From an uncultured Flavobacteriaceae bacterium (GTDB lineage: Bacteria > Bacteroidota > Bacteroidia > Flavobacteriales > Flavobacteriaceae): a stretch of DNA of 64,000 nucleotides. The position numbers were made by a program, and so were the translations under genes. Positions within the stretch are counted from its first letter, which is position 1. The number at the start of each line of letters is the position of its first letter. Where the stretch lies: NCBI GenBank assembly GCA_947488345.1, contig CANKZQ010000001.1, positions 1,005,501 through 1,069,500 of the forward strand. Reading direction: 5' to 3'. The notes under the pieces are model-generated. The model was not told where the DNA came from. It saw only the letters and a list, made by a program, of their open reading frames with translations, and searched no databases. Below, piece by piece: positions 25,906 through 35,224 of this stretch.

Positions 25906-26928
25906 TTAAGTTTTTGCTTTCTTACCAAACTCTAACAACAAATAAAACTGCAATCCGAATAGAATTGCTGCAAATAACATATGTATTACCTGCGTCCCGA
26001 AAGGGAAATCTACATAATACATGAGTATCCCAGCGAGCACTTCAACAGCCAATGTAAGCAGTATCCAAGAAGGCAAGGTAAAGCCTAATTTCAGCCTGCT
26101 ATTTCTAAGAAACAGTGCTACATTGAGTACGACCACCAAAATAGAAAAAGAGCGGTGAATTAAAAAATCTGTATTAGCATCTAGGTTTAACAAATTTTTA
26201 CTTTCAAATCCTAAACTCTTTAGTTGTTCATCTACAAATTCACGTACTTCTATACCCAATACAATCTGCACCAATGTCAGCGCAAACACCGTATAGGCCA
26301 ATAGCTTAAAATTTCGATCGACCTTATAGGTTTTTGTCGTAGTCTTTGATTTAAAACGGAGCACCAGTAATAAGGCAACAATGAGTAAAGCGACTAGCAT
26401 ATGAATGGTAATCTTAGAAACCGCTAAATTAGAATCAACTACTGTTTTCCCTAACCACGCTTCGAATCCCATTAAAAATAAGGTTAGAAATGATAAAATA
26501 GGCAATATTCGTTGTGTCTTCCAATAAAATAATGCGCTAATGATTAAGGCCAAAAAGAAAAGCCCTGAGAGCACAGTCGCTAATCGGTTGATATACTCTA
26601 CCCAGGTATGGGTGACATTAAATGTGGCATAATCATGTTTGGTATAGGCCTCCCAATTTTGCTCGTCGAACTGCGCGGCAGAAGTAAATTTTTCTTTGGC
26701 AACCAATAAACTTTCGTCTTTAATAATGATAATCCCTTTATCAAATTCGGTATTGGCTTGCCATAACAATTCCTCCTCGCTTGTGGGTGGAATTAAATGA
26801 CCAAAACACTTCGGCCAATCGGGGCATCCCATTCCAGATCCTGTCATACGCACGGTAGAGCCTGCCAAGATTATTAAGTAGATAGATAAGAGGCAAATCT
26901 TAACGATTAAAGGAAAGGAATTTTTCAT
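25906..26928 (-). CDS. Heme A synthase, COX15/CtaA family
   Basis: A 340-residue polytopic membrane protein with eight hydrophobic segments in two four-helix halves. Family signatures include RMTGSGMGCPDWPKCFGHLIP near the N-terminus and conserved membrane histidines (THTWVEYINR, HRSFSILVV, HMLFAAILFG). The enzyme converts heme O to heme A for aa3-type cytochrome oxidase. It stands alone; other cytochrome oxidase genes are not in the window. The start is the ATG at 26928. Confidence 0.93.
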   Translation of the reverse strand: MKNSFPLIVKICLLSIYLIILAGSTVRMTGSGMGCPDWPKCFGHLIPPTSEEELLWQANTEFDKGIIIIKDESLLVAKEKFTSAAQFDEQNWEAYTKHDYATFNVTHTWVEYINRLATVLSGLFFLALIISALFYWKTQRILPILSFLTLFLMGFEAWLGKTVVDSNLAVSKITIHMLVALLIVALLLVLRFKSKTTTKTYKVDRNFKLLAYTVFALTLVQIVLGIEVREFVDEQLKSLGFESKNLLNLDANTDFLIHRSFSILVVVLNVALFLRNSRLKLGFTLPSWILLTLAVEVLAGILMYYVDFPFGTQVIHMLFAAILFGLQFYLLLEFGKKAKT

Positions 26929-26997
26929 TAAAAAAGTTTATACAAAGATACTCGATTACCCTTAATTAACGACTTCATTTTTCAAATTAACCCATAA

Positions 26998-27027
26998 AAA
27001 AAGGCTTCCGAAAATCGGAAGCCTTTT
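26998..27027 (-). terminator. Terminator after LEA-like lipoprotein gene
   Basis: AAGGCTTCCGA-AAA-TCGGAAGCCTT with T-run, 20 bases after the stop of the minus-strand repeat lipoprotein gene and before heme A synthase. Confidence 0.88.
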
Positions 27028-27046
27028 ACTTATTTTTTAAAGAAAC

Positions 27047-27388
27047 TTAGTTCTTCACTGCATCTTTTGCAGCATCAACCGCTTCACCTGCTTTTTCTTT
27101 TGCAGCGTCAACAGCCTCACCAGCTTTTTCTTTTGCAGCGTCAACAGCACCGTCTACAGCTTCACCAGCAGCAGCTTTTACTGAATCTACAGCTTCACCA
27201 GCAGCATCTTTTACATCTTCTGCAGCATCTTTTGCAGCATCAACTGCGTCACCAGCAGCATCTTTTGCACCTTCAGCAGCTTGTTCAACACCGTCTTTTG
27301 CAGCGTCAGCTCCTTCTTTTACTTCTTTACATGAAACAGCAATTAAACTTACTAGTGCAATTGCTAAAAATCCTTTTAATAATTTCAT
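27047..27388 (-). CDS. Ala/Lys/Asp-rich repeat lipoprotein (LEA-like)
   Basis: A 113-residue lipoprotein (lipobox IAVSC, Cys at about residue 20) whose mature part is built from degenerate 11-residue units of the type A-GEAVDAAKEK, low in aromatics, with no Pro or His. Such repeats form amphipathic helices like those of LEA group 3 and YtxH-like proteins, which are linked to stress tolerance. The opposite strand is open because of the codon repetition, but that reading is Gln/His/Leu low-complexity and not real. A strong terminator follows. Function is inferred from composition only. Confidence 0.75.
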   Translation of the reverse strand: MKLLKGFLAIALVSLIAVSCKEVKEGADAAKDGVEQAAEGAKDAAGDAVDAAKDAAEDVKDAAGEAVDSVKAAAGEAVDGAVDAAKEKAGEAVDAAKEKAGEAVDAAKDAVKN

Positions 27389-27475
27389 TTGTTTGATAAT
27401 TTTAGTTTTTATACGTTAACGAAACGCAAAGAAACCAATTATATTTTACAAACACAAAGGTTTTTTTTATCTTTC

Positions 27476-27829
27476 TTACTCGGCCGACTCTTCAATTAGC
27501 TTAGTACCAGTGACTTTATAAAGGTCACCCCCAGCAATTTCCTGCACAACAGCTACAATTTTATCCTCGTCGGTCTTATTGGCGTCATACTCAATAATTC
27601 CTTTTTTATCATCAAAACTTACGTTTACTACGCTGATTCCTTCTGTTTTTGAAAGTTTCGATTCTATCGTCTTTGCACAACCTATTTCGCAGGTCATTCC
27701 TTCAATATCTAGGGCAATCTTTTTAACATTAACCGTCAAATCTTTTTCAGCATTGGCCTCATTACATGATACTGAGAGCATTCCCAAAAAGGCAATCATC
27801 ATAATATGTTTAAGTACTTTTAAAGTCAT
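27476..27829 (-). CDS. Heavy-metal-associated (HMA) domain lipoprotein
   Basis: A 117-residue protein with a lipoprotein signal (LSVSC, Cys at about residue 22) and one HMA ferredoxin-like domain. The metal loop reads GMTCEIGCAKTIE, with C-x3-C instead of the usual C-x2-C of copper chaperones. It probably binds a soft metal at the periplasmic face of a membrane. No metal ATPase or regulator is adjacent. Confidence 0.8.
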   Translation of the reverse strand: MTLKVLKHIMMIAFLGMLSVSCNEANAEKDLTVNVKKIALDIEGMTCEIGCAKTIESKLSKTEGISVVNVSFDDKKGIIEYDANKTDEDKIVAVVQEIAGGDLYKVTGTKLIEESAE

Positions 27830-27967
27830 ATGTTATAAATTTTTCACAAACATACTAATAATACAGAATAAATGAAGAGCGATGTCATTTTCTAACTAAA
27901 CTTTAACTTTTCGAGCAAAATATTTGGTAATATTTCCGACATTTGCATTCGCTTTTAACCCCATTAA

Positions 27968-28834
27968 ATGAGCAAAAATTTACGTTGGTTCTATTTACTA
28001 ATATTGGCCTTAGTCTGGGGTAGCTCATTCATCTTAATGAAAAAAGCACTCGTTGGCCTCACCCCTATACAAGTTGGTGCCCTACGCGTTATAATTACAG
28101 GCATTGTTCTCATTTTAGTCGGTTATAAAAGTTTGCAAACCATAAAGAAAAAGCATTGGTGGCCATTATTACTAACGGCCTTATTAGGTACATTTTTCCC
28201 TGTTTTTTTATTCGCATACGCCGTCAGTGTTATTGACAGTTCGATTACGTCCATTCTCAACTCGCTAACCCCATTAAACACGTTAATTGTAGGATTTTTG
28301 GTTTTCGGACTCACTTTTAAGCGGCACCAAATATTTGGTGTACTTATTGGTTTTCTTGGTACGGCAATTTTGATTTTTAAAGGTGCCGAATTAAATCCGA
28401 ATCAAAATTACATCTATGCCACCTTGCCCATAATTTCATCTATTGGCTATGCATTTAATGTGAATATTATTAAAAAGTCCTTATCCGATTTAGGCGCACT
28501 TGCAATTACTGTTGGCAATTTTGTACTCATCATCATTCCGGCATTCGTAGTGCTTTGGTTTTCTGATTTTTTTCAAACCTATCAACCTTCTGCTGAAATG
28601 AACAGTTCATTAGTATATATCACTATCTTAGCAATATTGGGTACCGCCTTTGCAAAAACTTTATTCAATAATTTGATACAAATGTCATCGCCACTTTTTG
28701 CTACTTCCGTTACCTATTTAATACCAATTGTAGCTGTTTTCTGGGGCTTACTAGACCATGAAAATCTTAGTATTATTCAGTTAGTCGCTGGAATAATTAT
28801 ACTCTTTGGTGTGTATCTCGCCAACAGGAAATAA
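27968..28834 (+). CDS. EamA/DMT-family exporter
   Basis: A 288-residue membrane protein with about ten hydrophobic segments in two EamA repeats (about 5-135 and 148-286). Typical elements are LALVWGSSFILMKKAL and LIPIVAVFWGLLDHENLS. The family exports metabolites such as amino acids or purines; the substrate cannot be told. It has its own upstream region and precedes the ribosomal L21-L27 pair, which has a separate promoter. Confidence 0.87.
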   Translation: MSKNLRWFYLLILALVWGSSFILMKKALVGLTPIQVGALRVIITGIVLILVGYKSLQTIKKKHWWPLLLTALLGTFFPVFLFAYAVSVIDSSITSILNSLTPLNTLIVGFLVFGLTFKRHQIFGVLIGFLGTAILIFKGAELNPNQNYIYATLPIISSIGYAFNVNIIKKSLSDLGALAITVGNFVLIIIPAFVVLWFSDFFQTYQPSAEMNSSLVYITILAILGTAFAKTLFNNLIQMSSPLFATSVTYLIPIVAVFWGLLDHENLSIIQLVAGIIILFGVYLANRK

Positions 28835-28861
28835 AATCCCTTATTTTTTAAGCTCAAAACG

Positions 28862-28891
28862 TTGCTAATCTTTAAAATAGATGTATATTTG
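28862..28891 (+). promoter_or_regulatory. Promoter of rplU-rpmA
   Basis: TTG (28862-28864), 19 bases, then TATATTTG (28884-28891): a full match to the Bacteroidota primary-sigma promoter, about 77 bases before rplU. Confidence 0.75.
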
Positions 28892-28968
28892 CACCCGCCT
28901 AATGAAAAAATAGGCTCATTTTTAATCAAGCAAAACTCTAATAAAGGGGTTTTACAAAAAATTAATTT

Positions 28969-29652
28969 ATGTACGCAATTGTAGAGATAGCAGGGCAGCA
29001 GTTTAAAGTTGCAAAAGACCAGAAGGTTTACGTACATCGTTTACAAGATAAAGAAGGATCAAAAGTTACTTTTGATAATGTTCTTTTATTGGATGATGGT
29101 AAAGTTACCTTAGGCGCCCCAGCTATAGAAGGTGCAGCAGTGACTGCAAAAATTTTAAAACACCTTAAGGGTGATAAAGTAATCGTTTTTAAGAAAAAAC
29201 GTAGAAAAGGATACAAGGTAAAGAACGGACATCGTCAGTATTTATCTGAAATTCAAATCGAAAGCATTGTTGCTAGTGGTGCAAAAAAAGCACCAGCAAA
29301 GAAAGCTGAGGCTCCGAAAAAGGCGGCACCAGCAAAAAAAGAAGCAGCAGTAAAAGTTGAAAAAGCGGCGCCAGCTCCTAAGAAAGCAGCAGCTCCGAAA
29401 AAAGCAAAAGCCGACGATTTGAAAAAGATTGAAGGTATCGGACCAAAAATTGCTGAAACATTAGTAGCTGCAGGTATTGTAACTTTTGCTGATTTAGCAA
29501 AAGCAAAGCCAGCGAAAATTTCAGAAATTATTGAAGGCGTAAGAGGAAATCACATTCCTGACACATGGCCACAACAAGCTAAATTAGCTGCTGATGGTAA
29601 ATGGGATGAGTTAAAGGAATTACAAGATAAATTAGATGGCGGAAAGGCGTAA
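28969..29652 (+). CDS. rplU: Ribosomal protein bL21 with HhH-type C-terminal extension
   Basis: A 227-residue protein, more than twice the usual 100-105 residues of bL21. Residues 1 to about 105 are a normal L21 (MYAIVEIAGQQFKVAKDQ, KKKRRKGYKVKNGHRQ), a 50S subunit protein. A Lys/Ala/Pro linker (about 106-145) leads to a C-terminal domain with LKKIEGIGPKIAETLVAAGI, a helix-hairpin-helix of the type found in DUF4332-like and nucleic-acid-binding proteins. The frame is continuous with no sign of sequencing error. rpmA follows by 39 bases. The extension may bind rRNA or another partner, which is inference. Confidence 0.93.
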   Translation: MYAIVEIAGQQFKVAKDQKVYVHRLQDKEGSKVTFDNVLLLDDGKVTLGAPAIEGAAVTAKILKHLKGDKVIVFKKKRRKGYKVKNGHRQYLSEIQIESIVASGAKKAPAKKAEAPKKAAPAKKEAAVKVEKAAPAPKKAAAPKKAKADDLKKIEGIGPKIAETLVAAGIVTFADLAKAKPAKISEIIEGVRGNHIPDTWPQQAKLAADGKWDELKELQDKLDGGKA

Positions 29653-29691
29653 GCGCCCTTCGCTAAGTTTAACAATTTAAAACTATATATT

Positions 29692-29952
29692 ATGGCTCAT
29701 AAAAAAGGAGTAGGTAGTTCTAAGAATGGTAGAGAATCAGAATCGAAACGCTTAGGTGTTAAGATATATGGTGGTCAAGGCGCTATTGCTGGTAACATTA
29801 TCGTTCGTCAAAGAGGAACTGCTCACCATCCAGGTGAAAATGTATATATGGGAAAAGACCATACGTTACATGCACAAGTAGACGGTATTGTGAAGTTTAC
29901 TAAGAAAAAAGATAATAGATCTTATGTTTCTATCGTTCCGATAGAAGCTTAA
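29692..29952 (+). CDS. rpmA: Ribosomal protein bL27
   Basis: An 86-residue bL27, beginning [18 protein letters not shown] and containing [18 protein letters not shown]. It lies near the peptidyl-transferase centre of the 50S subunit. The N-terminus begins directly with the mature-type sequence, with no Firmicutes-style cleaved extension. It is in an operon with rplU and is followed by a terminator. Confidence 0.96.
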   Translation: MAHKKGVGSSKNGRESESKRLGVKIYGGQGAIAGNIIVRQRGTAHHPGENVYMGKDHTLHAQVDGIVKFTKKKDNRSYVSIVPIEA

Positions 29953-29972
29953 TAACTATCTTAATAGATTAC

Positions 29973-30001
29973 AAACCCTTACCAATTTGGTGAGGGTTTT
30001 T
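29973..30001 (+). terminator. Terminator after rpmA
   Basis: AAACCCTTACC-AATT-TGGTGAGGGTTT followed by T-rich sequence, 20 bases after rpmA. Confidence 0.75.
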
Positions 30002-30107
30002 CTTTTATATTTGTATTAGATATTTTTAGATTCCCGCATTACTGAAACTCCCGAATCCTCGGGACAGCACAAATCGCGAGAATGATATTTTTAATCAAAA
30101 GTCAACC

Positions 30108-31562
30108 TTGAGTTCGTTACAACGTTTTTTTAAAGACACCATTATTTATGGGATTGCTGCAGTACTACCTAGGGCAATTAATATTCTGTTAACGCGCTTG
30201 CATACCGGCAAACTAGAAACTGATAAATTTGCTGAAAATACTTGGTACTTTGTATTTGCCGCTTACTTTATTGGCTTTTTAACCTTTGGTTTAGAAACTG
30301 CCTTTTTTAGATTTTTTTCAAAAGAAAAAGAAAAAGGAAAAGTAGTTTCAACCGCTTTTATTACGCTTATCTCGACAGTCACCATTTTTCTTACGGCGCT
30401 GTTAATTTTTAATAATCAATTCGCAAATTGGCTTGGTTTTAGCAACCCGCAACATTTAAAAATACTAACTCTGGTAACTGCATTTGACACTTTTGTCGTT
30501 ATTCCGTTTGCCTATTTAAGAGTGACGAATCGACCCATAAAGTTTGCTTCTATTAAGATTGCCAACATTTTAATTTATGCATTTTTTAATTTATTCTTTT
30601 TGTGGTTTATACCATATGCACTTAAGAACACGATTGCGTTACCACAATTTATAACCAAACACCATGAAGAAACACCAACCGTAGTTTATATTTTCATCGC
30701 GAATCTCATTGCCAGTTGTACTACGTTTTTGTTATTACTACCATCAATGCTCAAGTTTAAATTTGAATTTGACAAAGTCTTGCTTCGTAAAATGTTGAAT
30801 TATGGGATTCCAATTATGATTGGCACCTTGGCCTATGTGACCAATGAAAATCTCGATAAATTAATCTTAAGAGATGAAATTGGTAAAAGTCAAATGGGTA
30901 TTTATGCAGCTTGTTATAAACTCGGTGTTTTTATGACCTTATATATTACGGCATTTAGACTCGGTGCAGAACCCTTCTTTTTTAATGAAGCACATAAAGA
31001 AAATGCCAAAGAGAAATATGCGGTCATTATGAAATGGTTTGCCATTCTTGGAGCATTTTTTATGCTTGTAGTTGTTGCTTTTATACATATACCTGCAAAC
31101 TTACTATTGTCTAAACCAGCCTATTTTGAAGCCTTAGCCATCGTACCTATTATTTTATTGGCAAATTTGCTCCTAGGGGTATACAACAACCTCTCTATTT
31201 GGTATAAATTGACAGACAGAACCAAATATGGTATGTATTTTTCGATTTTTGGTGCGATCATCACTATTGTTCTAAATCTCTTATTCATACCTATAATAGG
31301 GTTCATGGCATCAGCTTGGGCTACATTAGCCGCATATGGAAGCATGTGTCTTATTTCTTATTTTTACGGAAGAAAGTATTACAAAGTGCCTTATAAATTT
31401 CCTAGGATATTGCTCTATATAGCACTATCTGTTGGACTCTCGTTTATCTCTTTTTACTACTTTAAAGAGAATTATTTTATTTCAACAGTCTTCGTTTTGG
31501 CTTTTATAGGACTTATTCTATTTAACGAAAAAAACGAACTAAAAAGCATCATAAAAAAATGA
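30108..31562 (+). CDS. Polysaccharide flippase (MOP superfamily)
   Basis: A 484-residue membrane protein with about 14 hydrophobic segments, of the Wzx/RfbX-like polysaccharide-biosynthesis family (Polysacc_synt). The N-terminal [19 protein letters not shown] and the mid-protein [27 protein letters not shown] are typical. The start is a TTG at 30108; no in-frame ATG upstream gives a better start. Its stop overlaps the dut start (ATGA). It may flip lipid-linked sugar units for cell-surface glycans; no glycosyltransferases lie nearby. Confidence 0.85.
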   Translation: MSSLQRFFKDTIIYGIAAVLPRAINILLTRLHTGKLETDKFAENTWYFVFAAYFIGFLTFGLETAFFRFFSKEKEKGKVVSTAFITLISTVTIFLTALLIFNNQFANWLGFSNPQHLKILTLVTAFDTFVVIPFAYLRVTNRPIKFASIKIANILIYAFFNLFFLWFIPYALKNTIALPQFITKHHEETPTVVYIFIANLIASCTTFLLLLPSMLKFKFEFDKVLLRKMLNYGIPIMIGTLAYVTNENLDKLILRDEIGKSQMGIYAACYKLGVFMTLYITAFRLGAEPFFFNEAHKENAKEKYAVIMKWFAILGAFFMLVVVAFIHIPANLLLSKPAYFEALAIVPIILLANLLLGVYNNLSIWYKLTDRTKYGMYFSIFGAIITIVLNLLFIPIIGFMASAWATLAAYGSMCLISYFYGRKYYKVPYKFPRILLYIALSVGLSFISFYYFKENYFISTVFVLAFIGLILFNEKNELKSIIKK

Positions 31563-31990
31563 CAGTAGAGATCATTAATAAATCAAAACATGTATTACCC
31601 CATTATGAAACTTCCGCTTCAGCGGGAATGGATATACGTGCAAACATAGATCAGTCAATTACATTAAAGCCTCTTGAAAGAACCATTGTGAAGACGGGTT
31701 TATTTATCGCCTTGCCTGTTGGCTATGAAGCGCAGGTACGTCCTAGAAGTGGTCTAGCGGCAAAAAAAGGGATTACAGTATTAAATGCTCCGGGCACCAT
31801 TGATGCAGACTATAGAGGTGAAATTGGTGTGATTTTGGTAAATCTTTCGAATGAAGACTTTGTTATTAATGATGGTGAGAGAATCGCTCAGATGGTCATT
31901 GCACAATACACACAAGCTAACTGGAAAGAAGTAACGATTTTAGATGAAACTGACCGTGGTACTGGTGGTTTTGGGAGTACGGGTGTTTAA
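31559..31990 (+). CDS. dut: dUTP diphosphatase (dUTPase)
   Basis: A 143-residue trimeric dUTPase that hydrolyses dUTP to dUMP and pyrophosphate. All five motifs are visible: [38 protein letters not shown] and [10 protein letters not shown] at the C-terminus. It is translationally coupled to the upstream flippase by a four-base overlap and overlaps the end of the convergent LysE gene by four bases. Confidence 0.96.
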   Translation: MTVEIINKSKHVLPHYETSASAGMDIRANIDQSITLKPLERTIVKTGLFIALPVGYEAQVRPRSGLAAKKGITVLNAPGTIDADYRGEIGVILVNLSNEDFVINDGERIAQMVIAQYTQANWKEVTILDETDRGTGGFGSTGV

Positions 31991-32664
31991 GGGTTGCCGA
32001 CTTTTTTCTCAATTGCTGAATCAATTTTCTGAAATGTCTCTTTTGGAAGCAGTCCTTTAGAAGCGAGTACCAAACCAAAAATCATAAGTGCAATCCCCAT
32101 TCCCCTTTTAATCTTTCTAATAACTTCGGGAGTTAACTTGGATTTTAATTGTTTCGCCAATAATATTTTCAACAAATCTGTTAAAAAATAAGCAATGATA
32201 ATGGTCGAAAAGTAATTGAATATTCTGCGATCATCCATTTCCAAATTTGGCCCTACAACGACCACCATTCCAAGCCAAAAAGCCAATACTCCGATATTGA
32301 TGAAATTTAGAAAGAAACCTTTCAAAATAAGGCCGAGATAATTGTTCTTCTCGGCAACTACCAGCTCTTCATCTGTAATAATTGGTTTCCTTCTTTTGTA
32401 GAAGGTAAACAAACCATAAATGAATAATATACCACCACCTAGCACAAATAAACGAGGGTCATCTTTTATTTTACTTAATAACGTTCTACTCCCATAGTAA
32501 GCAAAGGCTACAAAAACAATATCAGCTATAATAACGCCTAGATCAAAAACCACTGCAGCTCGAAACCCCTTAATCACACTTGTTTCTAGCAGTACAAAAA
32601 AAACCGGCCCTATCATGAAAGCTAGGGCAATTCCTAATGGTATGGCATTTATAATATCTTGCAT
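31987..32664 (-). CDS. LysE-family exporter
   Basis: A 225-residue membrane protein with about six hydrophobic segments of the LysE/RhtB type ([30 protein letters not shown]). The family exports amino acids; the substrate is unknown. It lies 14 bases after the ferredoxin-reductase gene on the same strand, so the two may be cotranscribed. Its stop overlaps the convergent dut stop. Confidence 0.85.
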   Translation of the reverse strand: MQDIINAIPLGIALAFMIGPVFFVLLETSVIKGFRAAVVFDLGVIIADIVFVAFAYYGSRTLLSKIKDDPRLFVLGGGILFIYGLFTFYKRRKPIITDEELVVAEKNNYLGLILKGFFLNFINIGVLAFWLGMVVVVGPNLEMDDRRIFNYFSTIIIAYFLTDLLKILLAKQLKSKLTPEVIRKIKRGMGIALMIFGLVLASKGLLPKETFQKIDSAIEKKVGNP

Positions 32665-32678
32665 GCTATGTTAAAAGC

Positions 32679-33734
32679 TTATATATCGTCATAGTCTACA
32701 GTAATCTTTGCTGTAGTGGGATGCGCCTGACACGTTAGTATCAACCCATCTTGAACCTCTTCATCAGATAGAATACTATTTTTATCCATGACCGCCTTCC
32801 CTTCGGTGACTTTGGCTAAACAACTACTACATATTCCACCTTGACAGGAATAAGGAGCATCTACTCCTTTCAACAAGGCTTGCTCTAAAATAGTAGATTT
32901 TCGAGGCATTGTAAAACTTTCCTCTTCATCATCTAAAAGCACCGTTACTGTACTTTCACCTTCTAAACTTTCAATTTCTTCAGAATTAGTGTCAGTAGCT
33001 GATGTAGTAAATAATTCAAAATGAATTTTATCAGAGTCTTCACCAGTTTTGATAACGGTATCTTTGACGAGATGTATCATTGGTTCTGGCCCGCATAAAA
33101 AATAACCTTCAATTTCTATACCATTTGTATCATTAAGGATACGATTTACCACAGAAGCATCAATTCTACCATTTAAATGATCGTTGTGACTACTTTTACT
33201 AAAAATATAATGCACGTCGAATCGATCTTCATATGTCGAAACTAGGGCATCTATTTCTTTTTTAAACATCACATCGTCCATCGTCTGATTACCATACACC
33301 AACACAAATTTGCTTTCTCGTTCTGTTTCCAAAACCGACGAAATCATAGATAAAACAGGTGTAATACCACTTCCCGCCACGAACGCCATGTAATTTTTTG
33401 CATTCCCTTCCTTAGGATTCAAATTAAACCTTCCTTGAGGAATCGTTATGGCCAATTCATCACCTTCTTTTAACTCAGTGGTAGCATATTGAGAAAACAG
33501 GCCCCCTTCAACCGCTTTCACTCCTATTCGAACTTCACCACTATTGCGTGAAGAACAAATGGAATAATCTCTTCTTATTTCGGTTCCATTCATCTCTTTT
33601 TGAACAGTTATATATTGCCCAGGAATAAATGTAAATCGATCTTTTAAACTCGATGGAATATTAAAAGTAATAGAAACAGAATTATGCGTTTCTGAAGTTA
33701 TTTTTTTGATGGAAAGTATGTGAAATGCTGACAT
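32679..33734 (-). CDS. FAD/NAD reductase with C-terminal 2Fe-2S ferredoxin domain
   Basis: A 351-residue protein built like PaaE (reductase of phenylacetyl-CoA oxygenase) and similar flavodoxin/oxygenase reductases. FAD-binding RRDYSICSS lies near residue 55 and the NAD-binding GSGITPVLSMI near 122. The plant-type 2Fe-2S ligands CQGGICSSC plus the later LTCQAHP (C-x4-C-x2-C...C) lie at about 298-337. No oxygenase or phenylacetate genes are near, so the partner is unknown. The start is the ATG at 33734. Confidence 0.85.
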   Translation of the reverse strand: MSAFHILSIKKITSETHNSVSITFNIPSSLKDRFTFIPGQYITVQKEMNGTEIRRDYSICSSRNSGEVRIGVKAVEGGLFSQYATTELKEGDELAITIPQGRFNLNPKEGNAKNYMAFVAGSGITPVLSMISSVLETERESKFVLVYGNQTMDDVMFKKEIDALVSTYEDRFDVHYIFSKSSHNDHLNGRIDASVVNRILNDTNGIEIEGYFLCGPEPMIHLVKDTVIKTGEDSDKIHFELFTTSATDTNSEEIESLEGESTVTVLLDDEEESFTMPRKSTILEQALLKGVDAPYSCQGGICSSCLAKVTEGKAVMDKNSILSDEEVQDGLILTCQAHPTTAKITVDYDDI

Positions 33735-33802
33735 TAATTCATATTAGTTATAAGGCTAAATGTACAAAAAAGAGTCATTAAAATTAGGCGCCAAATAAAA
33801 AA

Positions 33803-34240
33803 TTATCCTAAAGAAATATCATTCGATAATTCGTTACTATCGTTCGATTGATACGGAAAGTATTCTTGCAATTTTTTACCTGTTTCTAAAATCCCTTCTT
33901 GCAGGCCTAGAGCATAGTTTTCTTCTGAAAATCTACGTAGTACTGTATCTTTAATACTCGTCCAAAAATCCGCAGCAACAACCTTATTAATACCAGCATC
34001 ACCCAACACGGCAAATTGCCTATCATGCACGGCTACGTAAAATAGCACTCCATTTTGATCTTTGGTTTCGTTCATTCTCAAAAAGCTGAACAATTCTTTT
34101 GCTCTTTCAAAAGGTTCACTATTTGAAGTTTTTTCTAAATGGACGCGAATTTCACCTGAGGTGTTTCTCTCAGCAGTTTTTATTGCTTCGATAATTTGAG
34201 ATTCTTCTACAGCCGTCAAAAAATCTTCTACTTTCGACAT
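33803..34240 (-). CDS. TPM-domain protein
   Basis: A 145-residue protein consisting mainly of a TPM domain (TPM_phosphatase, YgcG-like): EAIKTAERNTSGEIRVHLE, NGVLFYVAVHDRQFAVLGDAGI. No signal peptide or membrane segment is apparent, unlike the longer YgcG proteins. It overlaps lemA by one base in the M23-MerR-LemA-TPM series. LemA-TPM pairs are common in this phylum; their function is poorly known. Confidence 0.85.
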   Translation of the reverse strand: MSKVEDFLTAVEESQIIEAIKTAERNTSGEIRVHLEKTSNSEPFERAKELFSFLRMNETKDQNGVLFYVAVHDRQFAVLGDAGINKVVAADFWTSIKDTVLRRFSEENYALGLQEGILETGKKLQEYFPYQSNDSNELSNDISLG

Positions 34241-34875
34241 TAGTCTTTATCTTTTCCGAAATCAAAATTTACATCTGGTGCATTTTCAGAGCCAGGGTCG
34301 GCTTTGTAACGTGCCATTTCTTTAAAACCAAACCAACTAGCAAAAATTTTACCCGGAAATTTGGTAGTATGAATATCATAAACATTAACGGCCTCATTGA
34401 AGCGATCTCTAGCAACATTAATTCTATTCTCCGTTCCTTCTAATTGACTCTGCAGCTCCAAAAAATTCTGATTCGCTTTCAATTCTGGATAACGTTCTAC
34501 TACGACCATTAATTTACTTAAAGCACCTGTTAACCCACTTTGTGCTTGTTGAAAAGCAGCCATATTTTCAGGTGTAATATTTGACGGATCTATCGTTGTT
34601 GAAGTTGCTTTTGCTCGTGCATTGATAACTCCTTCTAAGGTCTCTTTTTCAAAATCAGCGGCTCCTTGAACGGTCTTCACCAAGTTTCCGATAAGATCAT
34701 TTCTACGTTGGTACGAACTTTCTACATTAGACCATGAAGTCTTGGCATTTGCTTCATATTCAACAGCAGTATTGTTAAATGTATAGGCCATACCTCCAAC
34801 AATAAATCCTAGAACTATTATTCCGATAATGCTCAGACCTAAACAGCCTAAACCTGCGATAACTCCTTTTTTCAT
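34240..34875 (-). CDS. LemA-family protein
   Basis: A 211-residue LemA protein: an N-terminal membrane helix (about 6-30) followed by a long helical periplasmic domain with AKTSWSNVESSYQRRNDLIGNLVKTVQG and the later ARDRFNEAVNVYDIHTTKFP. The role of LemA proteins is uncertain. It is translationally coupled (TAATG) to the TPM gene and 19 bases after the MerR gene. Confidence 0.92.
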   Translation of the reverse strand: MKKGVIAGLGCLGLSIIGIIVLGFIVGGMAYTFNNTAVEYEANAKTSWSNVESSYQRRNDLIGNLVKTVQGAADFEKETLEGVINARAKATSTTIDPSNITPENMAAFQQAQSGLTGALSKLMVVVERYPELKANQNFLELQSQLEGTENRINVARDRFNEAVNVYDIHTTKFPGKIFASWFGFKEMARYKADPGSENAPDVNFDFGKDKD

Positions 34876-34894
34876 GATAATTAATTTTGGTTGG

Positions 34895-35224
34895 TTATAA
34901 TTGATTTTTGATCGTTGTTAATGCCGATTTCACAGCTTGTAATCGGGCAATGATATCGTGATTACTGACCACCTTTTCAGGATTTTCTTTCAATTTATTT
35001 TTGGCTCCATCGAGTGTGAATCCTTTCTCTTTTACCAAATGATAAATGAGTTGTAAATTTTTGATATCTTCTTGTGTAAAAAGTCTATTGCCTTTATTAT
35101 TCTTCTTGGGTTTCAAAACATCAAATTCCTTATCCCAAAATCTAATTAAAGAAGCATTCACATTGAAAGCTTTGGCAACTTCTCCTATTTTATAATAACG
35201 TTTGTCTGCTAAATTGATATGCAT
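34895..35224 (-). CDS. MerR-family transcriptional regulator
   Basis: A 109-residue regulator with an N-terminal MerR winged helix (RYYKIGEVAKAFNVNASLIRFWDKEFDVL, EDIKNLQLIYHLVKEKG). There is no cysteine cluster, so it is not a metal sensor of the MerR/CueR type. The short C-terminus resembles the small MerR proteins that accompany M23 and alaS in flavobacteria. It overlaps the M23 peptidase stop by one base. Confidence 0.88.
   Translation of the reverse strand: MHINLADKRYYKIGEVAKAFNVNASLIRFWDKEFDVLKPKKNNKGNRLFTQEDIKNLQLIYHLVKEKGFTLDGAKNKLKENPEKVVSNHDIIARLQAVKSALTTIKNQL

Noticed and set aside
27067-27396. Plus-strand frame rich in Gln, His and Leu
   Set aside because: It is the antisense of the repeat lipoprotein; its composition is a by-product of the repeated codons on the other strand.
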